Below, in pieces: positions 28,527 to 36,367 of a stretch of 44,394 nt of DNA. This DNA comes from Candidatus Kaiserbacteria bacterium (lineage in GTDB: Bacteria > Patescibacteriota > Minisyncoccia > Phycocordibacterales > Phycocordibacteraceae). The notes below the pieces were generated by a model, which was not told the DNA's origin, made no database searches, and saw nothing but the letters and a program-made list of their open reading frames with translations. The stretch's first letter is position 1, and every line of letters starts with the position of its first letter. The position numbers and the translations under genes are program-made. Location of the stretch: the NCBI GenBank assembly GCA_016217905.1, contig JACRFL010000002.1:82817-127210 (forward strand), given 5' to 3'.

Positions 28527-29479
28527 TAGCTGAACGCATCCACCGTTTTGCCGTTCGTGTCGAACAGCTTCACGATCTCGTGCTTGGTGCGCCACAGGGA
28601 GCCCGTGCGGCCGAGATAGATGCGCCAGGTGTCGCCCAGGAAGTCGGGATCGCTCTTGTGCGCATTGACGCACCCGTTGTAATTGAGGTACGTCACGACG
28701 AAACTCTGGCACGCGCTCGTCGCGCCGACCGGCGGCGTGAGCACGACCTGGCAGCGGGAGAGCTTGTCGACGTAGTCAATGCAGGCGGCGTCGCGGATGT
28801 AGCCGCTGCCATAGAAGGCGGAGAGTTCGTTGGACGGGACGGGACAGTTCTGCGGCAACGAGGGATAGAAGTTCTGGAACGTGCCGAAATAGCCGATGCA
28901 TTTGTTCTCGCGGAACGAGGCGCCGATGGGCGATTGCCCGGAAATGATAATGGCCCGCTCCCCGGGCAGAAGTACGATGTCCTGCGCGGCATTCACGACG
29001 CCGGAGGTAGGAATCTCGGTCCCTTTGGGAATTATCGCGGCCGCGCCGGTTGCGTCGCTGGCGAGCTTCCACCCGGAGACGTTGATCGGCACGCCCGCGT
29101 CCTGTGCCGCGGATACCTGAATGTATTCGTTTTTCGGATCTGCCGAGCCGGCTCCCGAAACGTAATGGCTCATCGATACAATCCCGCGGTAAAGCGATGG
29201 CGTCCCGAAGACGCCGCCGGGAAATGTCGGGAGCGGGGACTCCTGTTTCCCGGAGACGCCCGCGCCGCCCGAGGAGCCCGGCAAGGAAACCGTCCCGCCG
29301 CCGATGCCGAAGGGCGCCCGCGGGAAGGACAGGTAGGTGCCGCCGCCGAGTTCCTGTGGCGCCGCGAGCCGCGGCCCGGTGAACGCGATGGGGTGCAAGG
29401 GGCCCCCGGTCGCGATCCAAATAAGGAAGATGAAGACGAAAACGCCTATAAAAAACCACGCGTCGTGCATGTCACCCAT
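28523..29479 (-). CDS. hypothetical membrane-anchored protein with lamin-tail-like region
   Basis: N-terminal TM WFFIGVFVFIFLIWIATGG; NEYIQVSA..VPINVSGWKLASDATGAAAIIPKGTEI...IVLLPGERAII. Confidence 0.6.
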   Translation of the reverse strand: MGDMHDAWFFIGVFVFIFLIWIATGGPLHPIAFTGPRLAAPQELGGGTYLSFPRAPFGIGGGTVSLPGSSGGAGVSGKQESPLPTFPGGVFGTPSLYRGIVSMSHYVSGAGSADPKNEYIQVSAAQDAGVPINVSGWKLASDATGAAAIIPKGTEIPTSGVVNAAQDIVLLPGERAIIISGQSPIGASFRENKCIGYFGTFQNFYPSLPQNCPVPSNELSAFYGSGYIRDAACIDYVDKLSRCQVVLTPPVGATSACQSFVVTYLNYNGCVNAHKSDPDFLGDTWRIYLGRTGSLWRTKHEIVKLFDTNGKTVDAFSY

Positions 29480-29491
29480 AGCGGTATAGTA

Positions 29492-30766
29492 TCAAAATTT
29501 TTCGAGAAGTCGTTCGAGTTCTTCGCGGACCACTGCAGCGTCGCTCCAGGGGATCTTCGAACCCTTTGCGCCCATGATAAACGGATCGGTGCCCTTGCCG
29601 GAAATAAGAACGGCGTCGCCGGGGCGCGCCGCGGCAAGCGCGGCGCGAATTGCCTCGCGTCGGTCCATGATGATCAGGGGCGCGCGTTTCATACCGGCAG
29701 CCATAGCGAGGACGATGGCGCGCAGGTCTTCGTCGTACGGATCTTCGTTCGTGAGAATGACCGTCTCGCACGTCTCGTCCGCGATGCGGCCCATCTCCGG
29801 CCGCTTCCACGCGTCGCGCCCGCCGCCGGTGTTGCCGAGGACGCAGATCTTTCTTCCTGGATACGCAGCGTAGAGCGCGGCAAGAGAGTCGGGCGTATGC
29901 GCATAGTCGACGACGACTTGGAAATTTTGTCCGGTGTCAATGCGTTCGGTTCGTCCCGGGACGCGCTCGAGTTTCGCGAGGGCCGCCGCGCTTTTTTCAA
30001 GAGGGAGGCCCGCACACTGCGCGGCGAGCGCGGCCGCGAGCGCGTTCATGACGTTGAAGCTGCCCGGAAGCTGTAGAGAGAAACGGACGCCGCGAAAGGC
30101 GAACGCGACGCGTCCGGGCGAGAGCACCACCTTCTTTGCATCCGCGTAAGAAAAGGGAATTTTTTTCTCGACCGGGAGCGCCAGGTAGGGGGCGCTCGCC
30201 GAATCATCGGCGTTTGCGATAATCGCGCGCGGACGTTTCGCCGATGCAGCAAGCTGTCCCCCGATCTTCATTTTTGCCTCCGCATATTTCTCGAAGGAGC
30301 CGTGGGACTCGAGATGTTCTTTCTGGAGGTTCGTGAACACCAGCGCATCGAGATCAAGAAAGAGGTGCCGGAAATCCCGCGTGCTCTCGGAGGTTATCTC
30401 GACGACCGCATGCGTGCATCCCGCCCGTACGGCCCGAGCGAAGAAATCTTGGATGAATCCGCGCCCCGGCATCGTCATTTTGAAGAGGTTCGGCTCGGAC
30501 CGGTCTTTGATCGCGAAGCGGATGGTCGAAGCCGCGGCAACCGCGTAGCCGTTGTCGAGCAGGGTGGCGTAGATCAGGTCGGTTACCGTCGATTTTCCCT
30601 TCGTACCCGTGACGCCGATGATGGTCAGTTTTCGAGCAGGGAAACCGTACCAGAGCGCCATCAGGAATGCGAGCATGCGGTGATACAGCGGCCGCAACGG
30701 CCGCACCACCGGCTCTGGGACGATTTTTTTTAAGATACGGACAGCCCGATCGACAAACTCATACAT
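29492..30766 (-). CDS. murE: Mur ligase family protein (MurE-like)
   Basis: LTIIGVTGTKGKSTVTDLIYATL, VVEITSESTRDFRHLFLDLDALVFTNLQKEHLESHGSFEKYAEAK, VVDYAHTPDSLAALY, VLGNTGGGRDAWKRPEMGRIA. Confidence 0.92.
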   Translation of the reverse strand: MYEFVDRAVRILKKIVPEPVVRPLRPLYHRMLAFLMALWYGFPARKLTIIGVTGTKGKSTVTDLIYATLLDNGYAVAAASTIRFAIKDRSEPNLFKMTMPGRGFIQDFFARAVRAGCTHAVVEITSESTRDFRHLFLDLDALVFTNLQKEHLESHGSFEKYAEAKMKIGGQLAASAKRPRAIIANADDSASAPYLALPVEKKIPFSYADAKKVVLSPGRVAFAFRGVRFSLQLPGSFNVMNALAAALAAQCAGLPLEKSAAALAKLERVPGRTERIDTGQNFQVVVDYAHTPDSLAALYAAYPGRKICVLGNTGGGRDAWKRPEMGRIADETCETVILTNEDPYDEDLRAIVLAMAAGMKRAPLIIMDRREAIRAALAAARPGDAVLISGKGTDPFIMGAKGSKIPWSDAAVVREELERLLEKF

Positions 30767-30769
30767 AGG

Positions 30770-31315
30770 TTACTGGCCGGAAGAGAGCGCCGCCTTCAGC
30801 CGCGCGTCCTTGCCGCCGATGTCGTCCGGTATCGTCTGGAGCGCTTTGCGCGCCTCGCGCTCGGTGTAGCCGAGCGCGATGAGAGTGTCGAAGACTTCAT
30901 TGTCGGCGTTGTCATGGGCGCGCGGGCCGACCTTATCCGCGAGCTCGACCAGCATCTTCTCCGCGCTCTTCTTGCCGAGCCCGACGACCTTGGTGAGGTA
31001 CGCGAGGTCGCGTTTGCCGATAGCGCCTTCGAGCGCCTCGCGCGGAGCGCGGCGTAAGACCGAGAGCGCGGTCTTCGGCCCCACGCCCGAGACCGAGAGG
31101 ACGAGCTCGAAGAAATCTCGGTCGGCACTGTCTGCGAAGCCGTAGAGCTCGAGGCCGTCCTGCCTAAGCGCCAGATGCGTTGCAAGCGATGCCTCGGCAC
31201 CGACGTTGAGCGTCTGCGGAGCGCTCATACGTACCTCGACACCGAAGCCCTCCACCTCAATAACGGCGCTTACAGGCCCCACCGAGAGCACCTTCCCGCG
31301 GATCTGCCGAATCAT
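30770..31315 (-). CDS. ruvA: Holliday junction branch migration protein RuvA
   Basis: MIRQIRGKVLSVGPVSAVIEVEGFGVEVRMS...DFFELVLSVSGVGPKTALSVL...LTKVVGLGKKSAEKMLVEL...ALGYTEREARKAL. Confidence 0.94.
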   Translation of the reverse strand: MIRQIRGKVLSVGPVSAVIEVEGFGVEVRMSAPQTLNVGAEASLATHLALRQDGLELYGFADSADRDFFELVLSVSGVGPKTALSVLRRAPREALEGAIGKRDLAYLTKVVGLGKKSAEKMLVELADKVGPRAHDNADNEVFDTLIALGYTEREARKALQTIPDDIGGKDARLKAALSSGQ

Positions 31316-31329
31316 GCATTGATAATACA

Positions 31330-31357
31330 GGTAGTAGGGGGTAGGTAGTAGGGGGTA
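31330..31357. repeat. two perfect tandem copies of GGTAGTAGGGGGTA in the ruvA-rpsT intergenic region
   Basis: Direct reading of CAGGTAGTAGGGGGTAGGTAGTAGGGGGTAGG. Confidence 0.9.
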
Positions 31358-31414
31358 GGAATACATTTGCATTTATGGCAGCAACCTATACACTACGGCC
31401 TACAACCTATTTAT

Positions 31415-31681
31415 ATGGCCATCACCAGCTCTGCGAAGAAAGTGATTCGCTCCTCGGCGAGGAAGCGTGTGTTCAATCTACGCCGTATGGATACGCTCCG
31501 CGACACGACGAAGTCGCTCACGAAGGCACTCGCCGCCAAGGACATTGCTGGAGCTGAAAAGTTTCTTAGCGCGGCCTACAAAGCGATTGATAAAGCGAAG
31601 AAGCGCGGGGTCATTAAGGGCAACACCGCCGACCGCAAAAAGTCCCGTCTCGCCGCCGCTATCAAACGCGCTCGCGCCTAA
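31415..31681 (+). CDS. rpsT: 30S ribosomal protein S20
   Basis: MAITSSAKKVIRSSARKRVFNLRRMDTLRDTTKSLTKAL...AYKAIDKAKKRGVIKGNTADRKKSRLAAAIKRA. Confidence 0.93.
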   Translation: MAITSSAKKVIRSSARKRVFNLRRMDTLRDTTKSLTKALAAKDIAGAEKFLSAAYKAIDKAKKRGVIKGNTADRKKSRLAAAIKRARA

Positions 31682-31682
31682 C

Positions 31683-31714
31683 TGGTGCTCTCGACCGGAA
31701 TCGAATCGTCATTT
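31683..31714 (-). other. tRNA 3'-end fragment (T-arm + acceptor + CCA) resembling tRNA-Arg(GCG)
   Basis: AAATGACGATTCGATTCCGGTCGAGAGCACCA aligns without gaps to CAATGACAGTTCGATTCTGTCCGAGAGCACCA of the tRNA at 32644-32718; no 5' half present. Confidence 0.7.
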
Positions 31715-31751
31715 AGCGCGCCATTCTCGACGCTTTTTATTTTTAAAACGG

Positions 31752-31823
31752 TGCTCCCACGAGGAGTCGGACCTCGATTTCAGGCTTCGGAGGCCTGCGC
31801 TCTATCCGTTGAGCTATGGAAGC
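31752..31823 (-). tRNA. tRNA-Arg(CCG)
   Basis: GCTTCCA...TGGGAGC acceptor; anticodon stem-loop CAGGC-CTCCGAA-GCCTG; T-arm CGAGG-TCCGACT-CCTCG. Confidence 0.9.
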
Positions 31824-31835
31824 TACACAAGAAAG

Positions 31836-32555
31836 TTACCACAATTTACTTTTTGCACTCACGTGCGCGACCTGAAGGGATATTTCTTTTCCAAGAGCGA
31901 TCAGTTCTCGCTGTATCGCACTCGAAGAATAATGAAGGTTACAAATGCCATAGAAATTTCTCTTATAGTTCCTTTTCTTGCCGCTCCGCGGCTTGAGATA
32001 AATCTTCCAAAACTGTGTAGTAGGTATATGAAGTTTCTCAGACCAAAACTGTCGAGTTTGACTTCGATTGTGATAGTAATGCACCAGAAGACCCACACGA
32101 AGCCGACTCTCATTGATTTTATAATGTTTTCGCAAGAGAGAAATAAAAATCAGCATAAGTTCTGGGTCAGTATTCGTGAATTTCATACTTCCGTCCGTCT
32201 TTCCACCTTCTGCCCAATACAGCATAGCGAGCAGGGCCTTTCCGACGGCTTCTTGAAGAATCGGGACGCGAGTTGCAACTTGTTTAGCGGCACCCTCAGC
32301 CTCCTTGATTCGTGATGCTTTTTGCCGATTCTTTGCGGCAATCGAAGCAATTCTCGCGAGACGCAAATGCGCGAGTTGTTGGGTACGGTCTTGTTTTTTA
32401 CCCGCTCGACTAAACCAGTAGGACAGGGTGCTTTTCGGGATCGGATATTTTTTCTGTATCTGCGCATAGGTATTTCCAAGGGCGCCTAATTCCAATACCC
32501 GTTTTTTTGTCTCCTCTGGATATCGAGTACCAGCCACAGGTTCATTATATAGCAA
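31836..32555 (-). CDS. HTH + LAGLIDADG-like endonuclease-type protein
   Basis: N-terminal HTH-like TYAQIQKKYPIPKSTLSYWFSRAGKK; ALLAMLYWAEGGKTDGSMKFTNTDPELMLIFISLLRKHY...FWKIYLKPRSGKKRNYKRNFYGICNLHYSSSAIQRELIALG. AT-rich island. Confidence 0.6.
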   Translation of the reverse strand: MLYNEPVAGTRYPEETKKRVLELGALGNTYAQIQKKYPIPKSTLSYWFSRAGKKQDRTQQLAHLRLARIASIAAKNRQKASRIKEAEGAAKQVATRVPILQEAVGKALLAMLYWAEGGKTDGSMKFTNTDPELMLIFISLLRKHYKINESRLRVGLLVHYYHNRSQTRQFWSEKLHIPTTQFWKIYLKPRSGKKRNYKRNFYGICNLHYSSSAIQRELIALGKEISLQVAHVSAKSKLW

Positions 32556-32643
32556 TAATTAACTGTCGATAGATGTATGAGTCCAATTCTGTGGACAAGA
32601 TTTGATAGGGCAATCTCGGGCCAAAAACTTACAGAATTTTGTC

Positions 32644-32718
32644 TGGTGCTCTCGGACAGAATCGAACTGTCATTGCCGGATCCGCAATCCGGTGTCCTAT
32701 CCGTTGAACGACGAGAGC
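32644..32718 (-). tRNA. tRNA-Arg(GCG), CCA encoded
   Basis: GCTCTCG/CGAGAGC acceptor, CCGGA-TTGCGGA-TCCGG anticodon arm, GACAG-TTCGATT-CTGTC T-arm, ACCA. Confidence 0.93.
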
Positions 32719-32734
32719 AATGAATGAATGTATA

Positions 32735-33208
32735 TCAGAATCCGAGCCACGCCGCCACCAGATCGACGAACGTGTGACGGTGCTCGTCCTCGTCGACATG
32801 CTGGAGGAAGTAGGCGTAAATCGCATCGGCGTCCACGCCCTCAAGCGGGATGACGAGATGCGGCGAGAGCCAGCTCTCGGTCTTGATGGAGATCAGGGGA
32901 GGAAGCTCGTCCTCGATGTCCTCCAGGACGGAGAACGAGGTCATGCGCTCGAATGGATGGAGCTCCTCGCCGATGACGATTCCGCGCTCGACGAGGCGGA
33001 AACGGTGAAGCGGGGGCTCTTTGGCGGCGTGGAGCGCGAGCGCTGCGGTGGCGATGCCGATGAGAAGAGCGAAGAGATAATTGCCGAAAAGCGCCGCGGC
33101 CACCATACCGGCGACGGCGATGATGCCGAGCGCCCAATACCAATCAGCGCTCTTCGGATTATGATCGTATTCTCTCCCCTCCCATTCAAAAAGGGCGGTG
33201 CGGGCCAT
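32735..33208 (-). CDS. hypothetical protein with two TM helices
   Basis: MARTALFEWEGREYDHNPKSADWYWALGIIAVAGMVAAALFGNYLFALLIGIATAALALHAAKEPP... Confidence 0.7.
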   Translation of the reverse strand: MARTALFEWEGREYDHNPKSADWYWALGIIAVAGMVAAALFGNYLFALLIGIATAALALHAAKEPPLHRFRLVERGIVIGEELHPFERMTSFSVLEDIEDELPPLISIKTESWLSPHLVIPLEGVDADAIYAYFLQHVDEDEHRHTFVDLVAAWLGF

Positions 33209-33230
33209 GGGCGCATGATAACAGAGAGAG

Positions 33231-33251
33231 CGCGGCGGCGGAGCCGCCGCG
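33231..33251. repeat. 9-bp perfect inverted repeat with GGA loop (CGCGGCGGC-GGA-GCCGCCGCG)
   Basis: Direct reading; intergenic, close to tRNA-Ser 3' end. Confidence 0.85.
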
Positions 33252-33269
33252 TGTGTCTGTGTGCACAAG

Positions 33270-33357
33270 CGGATGGGGTGAGATTCGAACTCACGGTCCC
33301 GTCTCCAGGACTCCGGATTTCAAGTCCGGCGCATTAGACCAACTCTGCCACCCATCC
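33270..33357 (-). tRNA. tRNA-Ser(UGA)
   Basis: GGATGGG/CCCATCC acceptor, anticodon arm CCGGA-CTTGAAA-TCCGG, long variable arm GAGTCCTGGAGACGGGACC, T-arm GTGAG-TTCGAAT-CTCAC. Confidence 0.93.
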
Positions 33358-33396
33358 CTATGCGTACGTGCTTGGAAGTTATACCATATCCAGTAT

Positions 33397-33810
33397 ATGC
33401 GGTATCTTGGCGTCGACTATGGAAGCAAAAAAATAGGCCTCGCCCTTTCCGACGAGGCGGGGACGATGGGCTTCCCGCATGCGATTGTCTCTCGTACGCC
33501 GCGACTTGTCGACGATCTTTGTTCGCTCATCGCCAGAAAAAATGTCGGAGCCGTCGTGATCGGAGAATCGCGGACGCTTTCCGACGGAGAAAACCCGATC
33601 GCAAGGGACTCCCGCACGCTCGGCAATCTGATCGCCGAGCGTGCGGGAGTCCCCGTCTTCTTCGAATCGGAAGTGTTCACGACGAGCGAGGCGCGTCGCG
33701 CGCCGGCGAAAGAGGAGAAATCGCGCGCGGCGAAGCCGCGCGCGAATGTCGACGCTTCCGCCGCCGCGCTCATTCTTACCAGCTATCTCTCTCGTGCCGA
33801 CCATGAGTAA
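33397..33810 (+). CDS. ruvX: Holliday junction resolvase RuvX/YqgF
   Basis: MRYLGVDYGSKKIGLALSDEAGTMGFP...VVIGESRTLSDGENPIA...VDASAAALILTSYL. Confidence 0.9.
   Translation: MRYLGVDYGSKKIGLALSDEAGTMGFPHAIVSRTPRLVDDLCSLIARKNVGAVVIGESRTLSDGENPIARDSRTLGNLIAERAGVPVFFESEVFTTSEARRAPAKEEKSRAAKPRANVDASAAALILTSYLSRADHE
33605..33653. repeat. perfect 20-bp inverted repeat with 9-nt loop inside ruvX
   Basis: GGGACTCCCGCACGCTCGGC-AATCTGATC-GCCGAGCGTGCGGGAGTCCC. Confidence 0.92.
33721..33745. repeat. perfect 11-bp inverted repeat with GAA loop inside ruvX
   Basis: TCGCGCGCGGC-GAA-GCCGCGCGCGA. Confidence 0.9.
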
Positions 33811-34144
33811 ACTCCGCATCTCCATCGACGAATTCGGAAAGATAGAGGTGAAAATCGGCACCGTGCGAAGTGCCGAGCGCGTGCCGGACACCGACAAGCT
33901 GCTCCGACTCATCGTTGACTTCAACGAGGACGCCGGTCCGCGCCAGATCATTTCCGGCATCGCCGCGTACGCGCCGGATCCGGCTACGCTTGTCGGGAAA
34001 CAGCTTGCGTTTGCAACGAATCTCGAGCCGCGCACGATACACGGCCTTGAAAGCGACGGGATGCTGTTCGCCGTCGGAGCGGACGAGTCGTTCGCGTTTC
34101 TCGTTCCGGACCGAGAAGTGCCGTCCGGTACGAGCGCGCACTGA
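33803..34144 (+). CDS. tRNA-binding domain protein (MetG C-terminal / CsaA-like)
   Basis: MSKLRISIDEFGKIEVKIGTVRSAERVPDTDKLLRLIVDFNEDAGPRQIISGIAAYAPDPATLVGKQLAFATNLEPRTIHGLESDGMLFAV. Confidence 0.92.
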   Translation: MSKLRISIDEFGKIEVKIGTVRSAERVPDTDKLLRLIVDFNEDAGPRQIISGIAAYAPDPATLVGKQLAFATNLEPRTIHGLESDGMLFAVGADESFAFLVPDREVPSGTSAH

Positions 34145-34173
34145 TGCACTGATGCGCTGATGCGCTGATGCGC
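34142..34173. repeat. four tandem copies of an 8-bp unit TGATGC(A/G)C
   Basis: TGATGCAC-TGATGCGC-TGATGCGC-TGATGCGC; starts at the stop codon of the preceding gene. Confidence 0.9.
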
Positions 34174-34195
34174 GCAGTCGCGCTATACTGGACGC

Positions 34196-35293
34196 ATGGC
34201 CCTTGCTCTTCGCGAACGTCTGCGCGCGGCTTTCGCGCCGCCGCGCTACATCGCGCTCCCGTTCTCGGGCATCGATCTTTCGACGAGCGGCGTAAAGGCG
34301 GTTCGTCTCGCGGAAGGTCCCGAGGGGCTCACTCTCGCTGGATACGCGGAAGTATTCCTTCCGTCGGGAGCGTTCACCGACGGCGAGATAGTTGATCATG
34401 CGGCGGTCGCCGGAGCGCTCGCCGCCGCGGCCAAGGCGGCTGGTATTTCCACAGCGAACGCGGCGCTGCCGGAGTCGAAGTCGTACCTTTTTGAAACCAC
34501 GGCCCCGGGAGCGAGGAAGGCGCAGTGGCGCGTCGCGATCGAACAAAAGCTCGACGAGCTCGTGCCGCTTCCTCCGGCGGAAACAGAGTTCGACATCGTG
34601 AGCGTGGGCCCCGGGAAGCAGGGTGATACGCGCATCGCGGGTATCGGCTTCGCGCGTCGCATCGTCGACGATACGCTCCTGGCGTTTGACGAGGCAGGCG
34701 TCGGCGTGCGCTCGCTTGAGGGGGAAACGTTCGCGATGGCGCGCGCGCTCCTCCCTCGGGGAGACGCGTCAACGACGCTCATCATCGATGTCGGAAAGAC
34801 GACGACGAAAATGACCATCGTCGCGGAGCGGATACCGCGCTTCGCGACGACGTTCGGGATCGGCGGACACGCGCTGACGCTCGCCGTTCAGAAACATTTC
34901 GGCGTTACGGAGGCCGAAGCGCGCAAAGTGAAGGCGGACCGCGGCATCGTGCGCGCTCCCGGGAATGAGGACTATCTCGCCGCGATGCTTTCGACGGCGT
35001 CCGCCATCCGCGACGAGATCGCGCGCCGCCTCGAGTACTGGCAGGGGAGGGAAGTCGCCTCGGGCGCGTACGAGCCGGTATCGCACGCGGTGCTCGCCGG
35101 CGGCAACGCCTCGGTGCGCGGCCTGCCGGAGTACCTCGAGGGAGCGCTGAAGGTGCCTGTCACCGCCGGCGACGTGTTCACCAACCTGGCCTCGCGCGAC
35201 GCTTGGATTCCCCAGATCGACTTCACCGAGTCGCTCGCGTACGCGACGTCGATCGGGCTTTCGCTGCGCGACGATGTGGAACCCTATGCGTAA
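34196..35293 (+). CDS. pilM: type IV pilus assembly protein PilM
   Basis: PFSGIDLSTSGVKAVRLAEGPEGLTLAGYAEVFLP...TTLIIDVGKTTTKMTIVAERIPRFATTFGIGGHALTLAVQKHFGVTEAEARKVK. Confidence 0.85.
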   Translation: MALALRERLRAAFAPPRYIALPFSGIDLSTSGVKAVRLAEGPEGLTLAGYAEVFLPSGAFTDGEIVDHAAVAGALAAAAKAAGISTANAALPESKSYLFETTAPGARKAQWRVAIEQKLDELVPLPPAETEFDIVSVGPGKQGDTRIAGIGFARRIVDDTLLAFDEAGVGVRSLEGETFAMARALLPRGDASTTLIIDVGKTTTKMTIVAERIPRFATTFGIGGHALTLAVQKHFGVTEAEARKVKADRGIVRAPGNEDYLAAMLSTASAIRDEIARRLEYWQGREVASGAYEPVSHAVLAGGNASVRGLPEYLEGALKVPVTAGDVFTNLASRDAWIPQIDFTESLAYATSIGLSLRDDVEPYA

Positions 35294-35840
35294 CGAACTT
35301 ACCAACTTGCTTCCGTCTGAACGCCGCGACGCGCTCATGCGCGACTACTACGTGCGTCTCGCCGTCGTCGCCACATGGTTCGCCTCCTCGCTCATCATCG
35401 TGTCCATGGCGCTCCTCGCGCCGACCTACGTTTTCCTCGCGGCGAACGCGCGTTCGAAGGAAGCTCATCTCGCAAATGTCGTGTCGACGCTTTCATCAGC
35501 GGGCGACGCGGCGCTCTCCGCCCGCATCGCCGCGCTCTCGAAAAACGCTGCGGCGCTCTCCGCTCTTGCGCAGGCGTCCGCCGCAAGCAAGATCGTCCGC
35601 GCGGCGCTCGCGATCCCGCGCCCGGGCGTCGCGCTTTCCGGGTTCGCCTTCACTCCCAAAAGCGCAAAGGGGCCGGGCGTGCTAAGCATTTCCGGGACGG
35701 CCGCGACGCGCGACGCCCTGCGCGGCTATCAGCTCTCGCTCGAGAAAGCGTCTTTCGCGAGATCGGCGAATCTTCCGGTTTCCGCGTATGCGAAGGACAG
35801 CGATATCGCATTCACCATCACCGTGACTCTCTCGCCATGA
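35286..35840 (+). CDS. PilN-like inner membrane protein
   Basis: MRNELTNLLPSERRDALMRDYYVRLAVVATWFASSLIIVSMALLAPTYVFL; directly after pilM. Confidence 0.65.
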   Translation: MRNELTNLLPSERRDALMRDYYVRLAVVATWFASSLIIVSMALLAPTYVFLAANARSKEAHLANVVSTLSSAGDAALSARIAALSKNAAALSALAQASAASKIVRAALAIPRPGVALSGFAFTPKSAKGPGVLSISGTAATRDALRGYQLSLEKASFARSANLPVSAYAKDSDIAFTITVTLSP

Positions 35841-36367
35841 AGCGCTCCATTTTTCATCTCGTCCTCGCGGGAGTCGTATGCGCCGCCGCCGCCGCCGGCT
35901 ACGTATTCCTCTACGCTGCCATCGCCGCCAAGAGCGCGGCCGTCACCGCTCTGCAAGATCAGATCGACGCGAAGACCGAGGCGGCAAACAAGATGGCCGC
36001 CGCGCGCGCCACACTGGCGAAAATAGCGAACGATGAACAGATCGTTCAGGGATACTTCGTTCCGGAAGCCGCGGTTGTCTCGTTGATAAACGATCTCGAA
36101 GCGCAAGGGCGCGCGCTCAAGGCCGCCGTCAATGTCCTCTCCGTGTCGACCGCCGGCACGCCCGTGCAGCCCGCGCTTGCGCTTACGCTCTCCGTGCAGG
36201 GAGCGTTCGACGCCGTCCTGCGCACGCTTGGCGCGATCGAGTACGCCCCGTACGCCATTTCAGTGTCTGAATTCTCGATCGGGCAGGACGCCAAGAACAG
36301 CTGGCGCGCCGATCTGAAGCTGTCCGTCGGTTCGACGCCCGTCCGCGTCGCGACAAGCACGCCATGA
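35837..36367 (+). CDS. PilO-like membrane protein
   Basis: MKRSIFHLVLAGVVCAAAAAGYVFLYAAIAAKSAAVTALQDQIDAKTEAANKM; TM + coiled coil, third in the pilMNO order. Confidence 0.65.
   Translation: MKRSIFHLVLAGVVCAAAAAGYVFLYAAIAAKSAAVTALQDQIDAKTEAANKMAAARATLAKIANDEQIVQGYFVPEAAVVSLINDLEAQGRALKAAVNVLSVSTAGTPVQPALALTLSVQGAFDAVLRTLGAIEYAPYAISVSEFSIGQDAKNSWRADLKLSVGSTPVRVATSTP

Noticed and set aside
28580-30076. 498-aa plus-strand ORF spanning the opposite strand of two genes
   Set aside because: Arg/Gly/Ala-rich shadow ORF across murE and the lamin-tail-like gene, which have convincing motifs.
31021-31060. Short CGCGC-GGA-GCGCG palindrome in ruvA
   Set aside because: Only 5-bp arms in a GC-rich gene; expected by chance, so not counted with the long GNA-triloop palindromes.
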